Source: Symbiodinium natans (lineage: Eukaryota; Sar; Dinophyceae; Suessiales; Symbiodiniaceae). Taken from it: DNA of 64,000 nucleotides. Location of the stretch: positions 349,338 to 413,337 of the forward strand of contig CAJNDS010002190.1 of assembly GCA_905221605.1 (NCBI GenBank), in the 5' to 3' direction. Made by a program: the position numbers and the translations under genes. Position 1 is the first letter of the stretch. Each line of letters opens with the position of its first letter. The notes under the pieces were generated by a model. That model was not told where the DNA came from. It was given only the letters and a program-made list of their open reading frames with translations, and searched no databases. Below, one piece after another: positions 31,177 through 41,590 of this stretch.

Positions 31177-31400
31177 ATCAAAACGAAACATGCTAGAAGG
31201 GCCCTACAAGGGGGTATATAGAGGAACTGCCCACCAGCTCGTAGCTCTCGGAACAGACGGAGCCTCCGTCGTCGGGCAAGGGGTCATCAGCCGGCGGCGT
31301 GGGTGGCTGCACCGGCACTGAAAGGTCAGGCATGTTTTGAGCCCCCTTAGAGCCGCAGCACACACAATCAAGGCCCAAGCTTTCCAACCGTTCTGAGTTG
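31177..31400 (-). other. Unique island with an open frame lacking ATG
   Basis: A 64-codon minus frame ends at 31193. It contains CVCCGSKGAQNMPDLSVP and a Pro/Asp-rich stretch (PPTPPADDPLPDDGGS). Composition is protein-like, but the nearest start is TTG and an upstream TAA closes the frame. It could be an exon fragment, with a possible acceptor-like CTCAACTCAG before it. Not assigned. Confidence 0.25.
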
Positions 31401-31551
31401 AGGGTTTAGGGTTGGGGGCTTGGGGTTTAGGGTTTAGGGTTTAGGGTTTAGGGTTTAGGGTTTAGGGTTTAGGGTTTAGGGTTTAGGGTTTAGGGTTTAG
31501 GGTTTAGGGTTTAGGGTTTAGGGTTTAGGGTTTAGGGTTTAGGGTTTAGGC
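31401..31551 (+). repeat. TTTAGGG array, about 20 units
   Basis: A clean array after one TTGGGGG-type unit. Sharp right edge. Confidence 0.95.
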
Positions 31552-32064
31552 AATGAAGAAAAGAGTCGCGAGGTTTCTGGACGAAGAACAGCAGTGCAAA
31601 GAACGGTAGGGTTATTTAGGGGGTACTCTAATCCCTATTAAGAACTGCCAGTATAAGGGAGAACGTTGGGGGTCTTCGGGAGTGAAGGTTTAGGGTTTAT
31701 GGTTGCTCACAGGCAGTTCTACGTCAAGGATACTCGACCCAAGAGTAACCTAAGAATGAACAGGGTGCCCTTTTTGGGATTCGTAAGGGGATTTGAACCC
31801 CCCTCCCTTATAACAAAGCCCGGTTGAGAGAGGGAACCTTGAGAGGATTTGTGCGGGGAGGGGGTTCAGGGTTTGGGTTGTGGGATGAGGGCTTAGTACA
31901 AGATCAGAACGCAGCACGAGAGACAGCATCAACCATCCTTCGTATCCCTAGAACGACGCGTGCTGTATACCCTCACCAAGATAAATAAGTACATTATGAA
32001 GACAGACGTCTACGGACCCCTTTTGCGCGCGCCAAGAAACCCACTTCGTACCTTCATTGGGCCC
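31552..32064. other. Unique island with two MITE fragments
   Basis: Bases 31629-31670 resemble the right half of family M3 (CCCTATTAAGAACTGCCAGT). Bases 31736-31800 resemble the left half of family M5 (GACCCAAGAGTAACC, AACAGGGTGCCCTTTTTGGG). Neither has a matching second end. The rest is unique. Confidence 0.5.
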
Positions 32065-33355
32065 TAAATCCTAAACCCTAAACCCTAAACCCTAAACCCT
32101 AAACCCTGAACCCTAAACCCTAAACCCTAAACCCGAAACCCTAAGCCCTAAACCCGGGCTAAAAACGGTTGGAAAACCAGCTCAGGGATTCCAAGGTCGC
32201 CTCATGGATGGCATCGATGCGGCCCGTGTAGAACAGCACCCGTTCTGTCAGGGTTGTCCTGGGGCTGCTTTTGTGGCGAGGCGTAATCTGCAAACCCTAA
32301 ACCCTAAACCCTAAACCTTAAACCCTAAACCCTAACCCCCAAACCCTAAATCCCCAAGCCCTAAGCCCGGGCCCTCAGGACCCTAAACCTTGAAACACCC
32401 GAGCAACTTCAAGCCTTCAAAGACCCTGTAAGCATTCCTGCGGTAGCTAAGCTATGAGCCCGAACCCTTGACACCATCATGGTACCCGTAATACCTGGAC
32501 ACGTTTTGAGGCACTTCTTAGTACCCAAAACCCTACACCCTAGACCCTAGAACCCTGAACCGCTGAGCCCCTGAACGGTTAGGGTTTAGGGCGGGCTTCG
32601 GGTTTAGGGTTTAGGGCTTAGGGCTTAGGGCTTAGGGCTCAGGGTCTGAAGCGAGGCCTTGGGACTTGCTGTTGGGCAAAACGGAACCTTTGGAGGCCCT
32701 ACCCCCCATCTGAGACGAAGGCTTGCCGCTGTCGATGTGCGCCTTTGCTTGTTGGGTTTCGGGTTTAGGGTTCAGGGTTTAGGGTTTAGGGTTTAGGGTC
32801 TAGGGTCTAGGGTATAGGGTGGAAGAGGGGAGCCCTACAATAGTCCCGATTCTCGCCCCTTTTCTGTCCATACAACAATACTTGAATAATGGCTCATAGC
32901 TACTAGCCCTAAACCCTAACCCCTACACCCTAACCCCAAGCCTTAAACCCTACTAAGCAGGCGATTTAGACCCTACCTCCTAGCCATGGCAAAAAGCCAG
33001 ACAACCGGGAAGCCCCCAGTGGGGTTGAGGCTGAGGGTGTAGGATTTGGTGTTTGGGGCTCCGGGTTTAGGGTTGGGAGGGTTAGGGCTTAGGGCTGGGG
33101 CTTAGGGCTGGGGCTTAGGGTTTGGGGTTTAAACCCCAAACCTTACCCGCGCTGCCCCGCAGTTCGGAGCCAGTGGAGGTGTCATCGGGCTTCAGGCGGG
33201 TTTAGGGTTAAGGGTTTAGGGTTGAGGGTTGAGGGTTGAGGGTTTAGGGTTTACCTGCACTGCAAAGCAAGCTTTACCTGGCCAGCTCAGGCGGGGACGG
33301 AAATCCCGAAGTTCCGCATCCGGGACTGGTCCACCTCAACTGTACAGTACAGGGG

Positions 33356-33356
<1 letters not shown>
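32065..33356. repeat. Telomeric mosaic of both orientations
   Basis: CCCTAAA arrays lie at 32065-32155 and 32288-32370, with short units at 32530 and 32905-32945. TTTAGGG/GCTTAGG arrays lie at 32577-32643, 32757-32820, 33060-33130 and 33200-33255. Unique islands without recognised genes lie between. Confidence 0.8.

Positions 33357-33386
<30 letters not shown>
33357..33386 (+). repeat. Poly-G tract (G30)
   Basis: G30 lies four bases outside the left 30-bp inverted repeat of the satellite block. Confidence 0.9.
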
Positions 33387-33387
<1 letters not shown>

Positions 33388-33390
33388 GCA

Positions 33391-33420
33391 GCTTAAATAG
33401 GGTCTATTTGGAAGCTGGGA
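33391..33420 (+). repeat. Left 30-bp inverted repeat of the 6.4-kb satellite block
   Basis: This 30-bp sequence is the exact reverse complement of 39751-39780. It contains AAATAGGGTCTATTT, which is itself a near-palindrome (AAATAG-N3-CTATTT). A third, partial copy in inverted orientation at about 33480-33499 forms a local hairpin with this one. Confidence 0.9.
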
Positions 33421-33535
33421 ATCGTATTTACAAGAGGAAAACAGGCCCCAAAACGTATACTTATTCACAAGAGCCATGTTCCAAATAGACCCTATTTTAG
33501 GTCCTGTAGGGTTGCACAGACAGAATTTAATTCAT
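33421..33535. other. Unique spacer inside the left border
   Basis: About 110 bp of unique DNA between the left inverted repeat and the AATTAATTG satellite, including the hairpin partner at 33480-33499. Confidence 0.6.
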
Positions 33536-34401
33536 TAAATTCCTTAATTTCCACTTTCCCCCTGGAATTTAATGAATTTAATCAATTAATTCAATTAATT
33601 CATTTATTTCCAAAGGGGGGGGGGTGGAATTAATTGAATTAGTTGAATTAATTGAATTAATTGAATTAATTGAATTAATTGAATTAATTGAATTAATTGA
33701 ATTAATTGAACCCCCCCCCCTTTGGAAATAAATGAATTAATTGAATTAATTGAATTAATTGAATTAATTGAATTAATTGAATTAATTGAATTAATTGAAT
33801 TAATCCCCTTTGGAAATAAATGAATTAATTGAATTAATTGAAATTCAATTAATTCAAGTAATTCAATTAATTCAATTAATTCAATTAATTCAATTAATTC
33901 NNNNNNNNNNNNNNNNNNNNNNNNNNNNNNNNNNNNNNNNNNNNNNNNNNNNNNNNNNNNNNNNNNNNNNNNNNNNNNNNNNNNNNNNNNNNNNNNNNNN
34001 AATCCCCCCCATTTGGAAATAAATGAATTAATTGAATTAATTGAAATAATTGAATTATTTCAATTAATTCAATTAATTCCACCTCCCCTTTGGAGATAAA
34101 TGAATTAATTGAATTAATTGAATTAATTGAATTAATTGAATTAATTCAATTAATTCAATTAATTGAATTAATTCATTTATTTCCAAAGGGGGGGGGGGTG
34201 GGGGCTGGGGAATCCCCCCCATTTGGAAAAAATGAATTACTTGAATTAATTGAAATAATTGAATTAATTCAATTAATTAAATTAATTCCACCTCCCCTTT
34301 GGACATAAATCAATTAATTGAATTAATTGAATTAATTCAATTATTTCAATTAATTCAAGTAATTCATTTATTTCCAAATGGGGGGTGGGGGCTGGGGCAT
34401 C
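33536..34401. repeat. 9-bp AATTAATTG satellite with palindromic turns
   Basis: Runs of AATTAATTG (read as AATTAATTC on the other strand) switch orientation several times. Each segment is capped by a G or C tract and the motif CTTTGGAAATAAATGAATTA or its reverse complement (about 33600, 33711, 33804, 34007, 34085, 34180, 34370). The assembly is interrupted by 100 N at 33901-34000. Confidence 0.9.
33901..34000. other. Assembly gap (100 N)
   Basis: Exactly 100 N inside the AATTAATTG satellite, most likely a placeholder. The true length and structure here are unknown. Confidence 0.99.
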
Positions 34402-34768
34402 CTCCTCCCCCCAATACTAAACCACGAGCCCGGGCCTCCCCCCAATACTAAATCACGAGCCCGGGCCTCCCCCCAATGCTAAATTACGAGCCCGGGCCTT
34501 CCCGCAATACTAAATCACGAGCCCGGGCTTTCCCCCAATACTAAATCACGAGCCCGGGCTAAATCACGAGCCCGGGCCTCCAAATTACGAGGCCGGGCCT
34601 CCCCCCAATACTAAATCACGAGCCCGGGCCTCCCCCCAATACTAAATCACGAGCCCGGGCCTCCCGCAATACTAAATCACGAGCCCGGGCCTCCCCCCAA
34701 TACTAATTTACGAGCCCGGGCCTCCTCCCAATACTAAATCACGAGCCCTCCTCCCCCCAATACTAGGG
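34402..34768 (+). repeat. 31-bp satellite, about 12 copies
   Basis: The unit contains CCCCCCAATACTAAATCACG and AGCCCGGGCCT. A few copies are truncated (near 34556-34590). It directly adjoins the AATTAATTG satellite on the left and the 55-bp satellite on the right. Confidence 0.95.
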
Positions 34769-37075
34769 CACAGTTTTGCTCCAAAAAGTGACATCGCAAG
34801 CCCTGGTCCCTAAGATTTTGAGCTCATTTCTTGCCCCAAAGAGTAACATCGCAAGCCCTGGTCCCTAAGATTTTGGGCTCATTTCTTGCCCCAAAGAGTA
34901 ACATCGCAAGCCCTGGTCCCTATTATTTGGGGCCCAGTTTTTGCTCCAAAGAGTCAAATCGCAAGCCCTGGTCCCTAAGATTTTGGACTCAGTTTTTTGC
35001 TCCAAAGCAAGCCCTGGTCCTTAAGATTTTGGGCTCATTTCTTGCTCCGAAGAGTCAAATCGCAAGCCCTGGTCCCGAAGATTTCGGGTTCAATTTTTGC
35101 TCCACAGAGTCAAACCGCAAGCCCTGGTCCCTAAGATTTGGGGCACAGTTTTTGCTCCAAAGGGTCAAATCGCAAGCCCTGCTCCCTAAGATTTTGGGCT
35201 CATTTCTTGCCCAAAAGAGTGACATCGCAAGCCCTGGTCCCTAAGATCTTGGGCCCAGTTGCTCCAAAGAGTCAAATCGCAAGCCCTGGTCCCTAAGATT
35301 TTGGGCCCAGTTTTTGCTCCAAAGGGTCAAATCGCAAGCCCTGGTCCCTAAGATTTTGGGTTCAATCTTTGCTCCAAAGAGTAACATCGCAAGCCCTGGT
35401 CCCTAAGATTTGGGGCCCAGTTTTTGCTCCGAAGAGTCAAATCGCAAGCCCTGGTCCCTAAGATTTTGGGTTCAATTTTTGCTCCAAAGAGTGACATCGC
35501 AAGCTCTGGTCCCTAAGATTGGGGGCCCAGTTTTTGCTCCAAAGAGTGACATCGCAAGTCCTGGTCCCTAAGATTTTGGGTTCAATTTTTGCTCCAAAGA
35601 GTGACATCGCAAGCCCTGGTCCCTAAGATTTGGGGCCCAGTTTTTGCTCCAAAGAGTAACATCGCAAGCCCTGGTCCCTAAGATTTTGGGTTCATTTTTT
35701 GCTCCAAAGAGTGACATCGCAAGCCCTGGTCCCTAAGATTTGGGGCCCAGTTTTTGCTCCAAAGAGTGACATCGCAAGTCCTGGTCCCTAAGATTTTGGG
35801 TTCAATTTTTGCTCCAAAGAGTGACATCGCAAGCCCTGGTCCTTAAGATTTTGGGTTCGTTTGTTGCTCCAAAGAGTGACATCGCAAGCCCTGGTCCCTA
35901 AGATTTGGGGCCCAGTTTTTGCTCCAAAGAGTCAAATCGCAAGCCCTGGTCCCTAAGATTTTGGGTTCATTTTTTGCTCCAAAGAGTGACATCGCAAGCC
36001 CTGGTCCCTAAGATCTTGGGCCCAGTTTTTGCTCCAAAGAGTCAAATCGCAAGCCCTGGCCCCTAAGATTTTGGGTTCAATTTTTGCTCCAAAGAGTCAA
36101 ATCGCAGGCCCTGGTCCCTAAGATTTTGCATTCATTGTTGCTCCAAAGAGTGACATTGCAAGCCCTGGTCCCTAAGATCTTGGGCCCAGTTTTTGCTCCG
36201 AAGAGTCAAATCGCAAGCCCTGGTCCCTAAGATTTTGGGTTCGATTTTTGCTCCAAAGAGTCAAATCGCAAGCCCTGGTCCCTAAGATTTGGGGCCCAGT
36301 TTTTGCTCCAAAGAGTCAAATCGCAAGCCCTGGTCCCTAAGATTTTGGGTTCATTTTTTGCTCCAAAGAGTGACATCGCAAGCCCTTGTCCCTAAGATTT
36401 TGGGCCCAGTTTTTGGTTCAAAGAGTCAAATCGCAAGCCCTGGTCCCTAAGATTTTGGGTTCAATTTTTGCTCCAAAGAGTCAAACCGCAAGCCCTGGTC
36501 CCTAAGATTTGGGGCCCAGTTTTTGCTCCAAAGAGTCAAATCGCAAACCCTGCTCCCTAAGATTTTGGGCCCAGTTTTTGCTCCAAAGAGTCAAATCGCA
36601 AGCCCTGGTCCCTAAGACTTTGGGTTCAATTTTGCTCCAAAGAGTGACATCGCAAGCCCTGGTCCCTAAGATTTGGGGCCCAGTTTTTGCGCCAAAGAGT
36701 AAAATCGCAAGCCCTGGTCCCTTAGATTTTTGGGTCGATTTTTGCTCCAAAGAGTCAAATCGCAAGCCCTGGTCCCTAAGTTGTCGGGGTCGATTTGTGC
36801 TCCACAGAGTCAAATCGCAAGCCCTGGTCCCTAAGATTTCGGGGTCGATTTGTGCTCCACGGAGTCAAATTGCAAGCCCTGGTCCCTAAGATTTTGGGCC
36901 CAGTATTTGCTCCAAAAGGTGAAATCGCAAGCCCCGGTCTTTAAGATTTTGGGCTCATTTCTTGCTCCAAAGAGTAACATCGCAAGCCCTGGTCCCTAAG
37001 ATTTTGGAATCGATTTTTGCTCCAAAGAGTCAGATCGCAAGCCCTGGTCCTAAAATGTTGGGCTCAATTTTTGCT
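34769..37075 (+). repeat. ~55-bp satellite, about 42 copies
   Basis: The unit begins GCAAGCCCTGGTCCCTAAGA and ends GCTCCAAAGAGTSAMATC. Two types alternate over much of the array: TTTTGGGTTCAATTTTT and TTGGGGCCCAGTTTTT, giving an irregular ~109-bp dimer. The unit includes CCCTAAG, a telomere-like heptamer. Frames of 100-137 codons are repeat translations. Confidence 0.97.
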
Positions 37076-39700
37076 TTTCCCTTCTCTTCTGCTTCCTTTT
37101 AACTGATAAAACACAAGAAAGGAACTCATATGATAAAGCAGTGGAAAGGTAAGCAGAGGGTGACTCCTTGCGCGTGAGCCTTTCCATAATACTCCATCAT
37201 ATTCATCCTCTCGGCCTATCTCTTCTGTTCCTTTCCTTACTCTTCTCCTTCTCATAGTTCTTCCTTTTTGTTTTTCTCATTTCGAAAAGAAAGAGGGAAG
37301 GGAGAAACAAGGGAGAGAGAATAGATAAAGAAGAGTGCCATCTTCTCTGCGCCTTGTTTTGTCTCTCCCTCTTCTCTATTCATCTGTCTTCTATTCTCTT
37401 CCTTGCTCTTCCCATTAAATATGCAATCCTTGGTATCTCTCCTCTCTCCTTCTCTCTTCCTCCAACAGATGTGCTTTTGGATCGTTTTCTGCATCTTCAA
37501 GCGAGAAAAAAGGACACAGACTGCGATTAAAAGGGACGCCCATGTTGGATTGGCAGCAAGCCCAGCTGATGCTCATGATTCTCTCTCTTTCCCTACACAT
37601 GGGCGATGGAACGGGTGTCCTTTTCAATCGTTTTCTGCATCTTCAAGAGAAACAGGGACACCCCACAAGAAGGAAAAGCAACATAAGAGATAGGGAGGGA
37701 AATTGACCCTTTCCTCTCTTCTTATCTGCTATTTTTCTTATTCGCTTCAAAAAGCAACATAAGGGAAAGGGGATTTCCTGAAGAGGAGAGAGGGAACCTA
37801 TCTGTGAAAAGCAAGAATGGTTTTTTCTAGTTCGAAAGGGAATAGGGAGAGACAAGGGAGAGATGATATGTACAGCTTTGCGCCTTATTTTGTGATTCCG
37901 TCTCCTTGCTTCCTGTCTCTTCTATTCCTTGCAGCACGCTTCGGGAAACATAGCATCCTCTTTCCTCTCTCACTTCCCTTTCCCTTCTCTTCTTCCGCTT
38001 CCTTTTAACTGATAAAACACAAGAAAGGAACTCATATGATAAAGCAGTGAAAAGGTAAGCAGAGGGTGACTCCTTGCGCGTGAGCCTTTCCATAATACTC
38101 CATCATATTCATCCTCTCGGCCTATCTCTTCTGTTCCTTTCCTTACTCTTCTCCTTCTCATAGTTCTTCCTTTTTGTTTTTCTCATTTCGAAAAGAAAGA
38201 GGGAAGGGAGAAACAAGGGAGAGAGAATAGATAAAGAAGAGCGCCATCTTCTCTATTCATCTGTCTTCTATTCTCTTCCTTGCTCTTCCCATTAAATATG
38301 CAATCCTTGGTATCTCTCCTCTCTCCTTCTCTCTTCCTCCAACAGATGTGCTTTTGGATCGTTTTCTGCATCTTCAAGCGAGAAAAAAGGACACAGAATG
38401 CGATTAAAAGGGACGCCCATGTTGGATTGGCAGCAAGCCCAGCTGATGCTCATGATTCTCTCTCTTTTTCCCTACATATGGGCGATGGAACGGGTGTCCT
38501 TTTCAATCGTTTTCTGCATCTTCAAGAGAAAAAGGGACACCCCACAAGAAGGAAAAGTAACATAAGAGATAGGGAGGGAAATTGAAGAACTCCTCATTGT
38601 ACTTGGTCATTCCCTTTCCTCTCTTCTTATCTGCCCATTTTCTGTGCGCCTTGTTTTGTCTCCCCCTCTTCTCCCATCATCTCTCTTCTGGTCTTTTCTT
38701 TGCTCTTCCCATTAAAAATGCAACCCTTTTTATGTCTCCTCTCTCCTTCTCTCTCCCTCCTCTTCTCCTGTTCCCTTCTAAACGACAAAAACGCAAGAAA
38801 GGAAGAATAAGAGGGGAATGGAGGCCCTGTTCCTTTTCCTCTTTCAATGGATGGGGGAAGTGGGCGGAGTTGGCCCCTTGCCCGTACACCCTCCCCATGC
38901 TTCAGCAAACCCCTCCTCTCGCCCTATCGCCTCTGTTTTTTTCCTTGTGCCCAAACGGAAAACGAAAACGGGTTCCTTTATATGTTCATTGTCCTTCCTT
39001 TTGTTTTTTTATTTCACAGGGAAAAGAACCAGAGAAGAGGAAGATAAGAACGAGAGGTGAGATGAAAACGGCACCATCTTCTCTTTGCCTTATTTTTGCA
39101 CCTCCCTCTCCTGTCTTAATTTCTCTTCCACTCTTTTTTTCCATTGCTCTTCCCATAATATTGCATTCCTTTTGATAACTCACAGGAAATTAAAATGGCC
39201 TCCTTGTTGTCTCTCCTCTCTCACTTCCCTTTCCCTTCTCTCCTTCTGTTTCCTTTTAATTTTAACTGATAAAACACAAGAAAGGAGCTTGTAAAATCAA
39301 GCAGTGGAAGGGTAAGCAGAAGGTGACTCCTTGTGCGTGGACCTTTGCCGTACTTCACCATACCCCTCTTTTCGGCCTATCTCTTCGGCTCTTTTCCTAA
39401 CCCTTCTTCTTTTCATCTTTCTTTTTGTTTTTCTCATTTCGAAAAGACAGAGGGAACGGAGAGATAAGGGAGAGAGGATAGATAAAGAAGAGTACCATCT
39501 TCTTTGCGCCTTGTTTTATCTCTCTTCTATTCTTTTCTTGGCTCTTCCCATGAAAATCGTGTTCCTCTTATCTTTCCCTCCTTCTCTCCCTTCTCTTCTC
39601 CTCACGAGAGCCTTCGACTTTAGGATTGAGGAGAAAAAGAGAAGAGAAAAGAGGAACTACCTGGTTCTTGTTCCTGAGGCCTCCATAGTACGACTGACGT
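37076..39700. repeat. Pyrimidine-rich tandem duplication, unit about 0.9 kb
   Basis: Bases 37080-37690 recur almost unchanged at about 37985-38580, a shift of roughly 905 bp. The main difference is a deletion of about 30 bp in the second copy near 38247. A more diverged third copy of the start lies at 39230-39560. A shorter module (CTTTGCGCCTTGTTTTGTCT to CTCTTCCCATTAAAWATGCA) appears at about 37347, 38250 (reduced), 38645, 39075 and 39500. The plus strand is T/C-rich. Minus-strand peptides with CIFNGKSKE recur in the copies, but recent duplication explains this, and I do not call genes. Confidence 0.85.
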
Positions 39701-39750
39701 GACAGCAGCGTACCCTCGTGGAAACGTGTATGGCTATAAGAAAACCCGAG

Positions 39751-39780
39751 TCCCAGCTTCCAAATAGACCCTATTTAAGC
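39751..39780 (-). repeat. Right 30-bp inverted repeat of the satellite block
   Basis: Perfect 30 of 30 reverse complement of 33391-39420's counterpart at 33391-33420. G-rich DNA with a G17 tract (39813-39829) lies just outside. Confidence 0.9.
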
Positions 39781-40209
39781 CACCCACGGGGGCGGGGGCG
39801 GGGGTGGAGGAAGGGGGGGGGGGGGGGGGAGGCGGAGTTTGGGGTTTAGGGGTAGGGTTTAGGGTCTTAGGGGAAGAAGCGCTATGGACCTGGGGTTTAG
39901 CTTGAACTTATTCCGATGTCGGGTTCAAAGTTACAACGTCCAGGGCTCAGAGATTGAAGCAGGCCTTAACTACCATGTTGGCCCCCTCAAACCCTCTGCG
40001 CCAATATGATCCTCTTCAACCAAATAACGGAAAAAAACACTATATCCCAAGTGCCTACCCTTGGGGCTGAGGGCTAATTTTAGCTAGGGTTCAGGGTTTA
40101 GGGTTCAGGGCTCAGGGTTTCGGGTTTCGGGTTTGGGGTGATTTCGGGTCAAGGCTTGGTTGGAAACCCTGCAGTCACTCAAGCCTCCAAAAAGCCCCCT
40201 GAGCGAGAC
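39781..40209. other. G-rich edge and unique island
   Basis: G-rich tract 39788-39836, then degenerate TTTAGGG-like units and unique DNA. No gene recognised. Confidence 0.6.
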
Positions 40210-40700
40210 AGAGGGTTTGGGGTTTAGGGTTTAGGGTTTAGGGTTTAGGGTTTAGGGTTTAGGGTTTAGGGTTTAGGGTTTAGGGTTTAGGGTTTGGGGT
40301 TTGGGGTTTGGGGTTTGGGGTTTAGGGTTTAAGGTTTAGGGTTTAGGGTTTTAGGGTTTAGGGTTTAGGGTTTTAGGGTTTAGGGTTTTAGGTTTCAGGG
40401 TTTGGGGTGTGGGGTTTAAAGGGTTTAGGGCTTATAGTTTTGCACCGCAACCTGCAACCTTTGCCCAAGCAGGCGGCTCCAACTGGCAGATTTGGGTCCC
40501 CCTGCCACGCTTGCGGCATTTCGGGAGGCCTGGCAGCAAGTGGCGGAATCCCAGGGGCCTGCTCCGGAGACCCTCACCCTAAGTTAAGGGTTTCGGGTTT
40601 CAGGTTTCGGGTTTCGGGTTTCGGGTTTAGGATATAGGGTTTAGGATATAGGGTTTAGGGTTTAGGGTTTAGGATATAGGGTTTAGGGTTTAGGGTACAG
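40210..40700 (+). repeat. TTTAGGG, TTTGGGG and TTTTAGGG arrays
   Basis: A clean TTTAGGG run (40218-40290) is followed by a homogeneous TTTGGGG block (40291-40320) and mixed TTTTAGGG units. A second array (40585-40695) includes a repeated TTTAGGATATAGGG unit. The island 40425-40585 has a non-telomeric 50-codon stretch, unrecognised. Confidence 0.85.
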
Positions 40701-40837
40701 AAGCTAAAGCCTGGAAAACCGAACCCGGAACCCACAGCCTAAACCTGGAACCCTCAACCCGAAAACCCTAAGCGCGCGAAAACCCGAAACCTAAACCTCC
40801 CGAGCATCCCCAAATCAAAAACCGACAAGGCGGCCTT

Positions 40838-40950
40838 TCGGGGTTTAGGGGGTTTAGGGGCTTTAGGGGGTTTAGGGGGTTTTGGGGGGTTTAGGGGGTT
40901 TAGGGGGTTTAGGGGGTTTAGGGGGTTTAGGGGGTTTAGGGCGGTCAGGG
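40838..40950 (+). repeat. 9-bp array TTTAGGGGG, about 12 copies
   Basis: TTTAGGGGG nonamers with GGCTTTA and GGTCAGGGCG variants. Another locally expanded derivative of the telomeric unit. Confidence 0.9.
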
Positions 40951-41489
40951 CGTTCAGGGCGGTTAGGGTTTATAGCTTTTTGAAGTTTGCCCTTCAGGTT
41001 TACCGTTCCAGGGTGTTGTGATTTAGGGTCTTCGGGCTTCAGGATTTGGGGGCTTAACAACTAGAGTTAAGGTGTGGGGGATCGCTTAGGGATAACAGTC
41101 TATGGGGGTTTGGGTTGAAGACTCGGGGTGTTTAGGGTTTAGGGTTCAGTGTTTAGCGCTCCCCTTTTTTTCGCGAGAGCGCGCGTTCACACTCACAAAA
41201 CCCAGCCCCTTCTGTCTCACTCAGCCAATTAAGCCCTAAATCCTAAACCCTGAATCCAAAACCCTAATTAAAGCCTAAACCATGAAACCTAAGCCCTCAG
41301 CCCTAAATCCTAACCCCTAACCACTCTGAACCCTGTACCCGAAACGCTATCGGGTTTCTAAACCCTAACCACCCTAAACCCTAAACCCCTTCGAGCCGTG
41401 AAAGGGAGCGTCAGCTTTGGACGCCAAGAGCTACTCCTCCTGTCCGGCTCGGCACACCTGCTGCACAGCGAGGGTTTGCCTTAAAACTA
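40951..41489. repeat. Unique islands and degenerate CCCTAAA repeats
   Basis: Unique DNA at 40951-41100; loose CCCTAAA/CCCTAAT units at 41232-41390; unique DNA at 41395-41489. No gene recognised. Confidence 0.6.
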
Positions 41490-41590
41490 CTGTTTGCTTA
41501 AGAACCCCGAAAAATACAAAATATTCTTCCCTATAAGGGTAATAAGGGAAGAATTTATCTTTTCCTTTTTGGGGGTTCTTAAGCAAATAG
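41490..41590. mobile_element. MITE-like element, 101 bp
   Basis: The ends CTGTTTGCTTAAGAACCCC (41490 onwards) and GGGGTTCTTAAGCAAATAG (41572-41590) are inverted repeats with one mismatch. Pairing resumes at ATTCTTCCC/GGGAAGAAT, so almost the whole element folds into one hairpin. No target duplication is clear. Confidence 0.75.

Noticed and set aside
31193-31387. 64-codon gene
   Set aside because: The start is TTG with an upstream stop and no ATG; retained only as a possible exon fragment.
33810-34082. Frames crossing the N gap
   Set aside because: They contain unknown residues and only AATTAATTG repeat translation.
34831-36889. Open frames of 103-137 codons as genes
   Set aside because: Translations of the 55-bp satellite, present on both strands.
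34769-37075. CRISPR array (regular ~55-bp spacing)
   Set aside because: The whole unit is repeated; there are no unique spacers, and the context is eukaryotic.
37250-39180. Family of small lysine/arginine-rich proteins on the minus strand
   Set aside because: Copies are explained by a recent 0.9-kb duplication and strong purine bias; starts are inconsistent, and frames are also open on the other strand. Kept only as a question in the findings.
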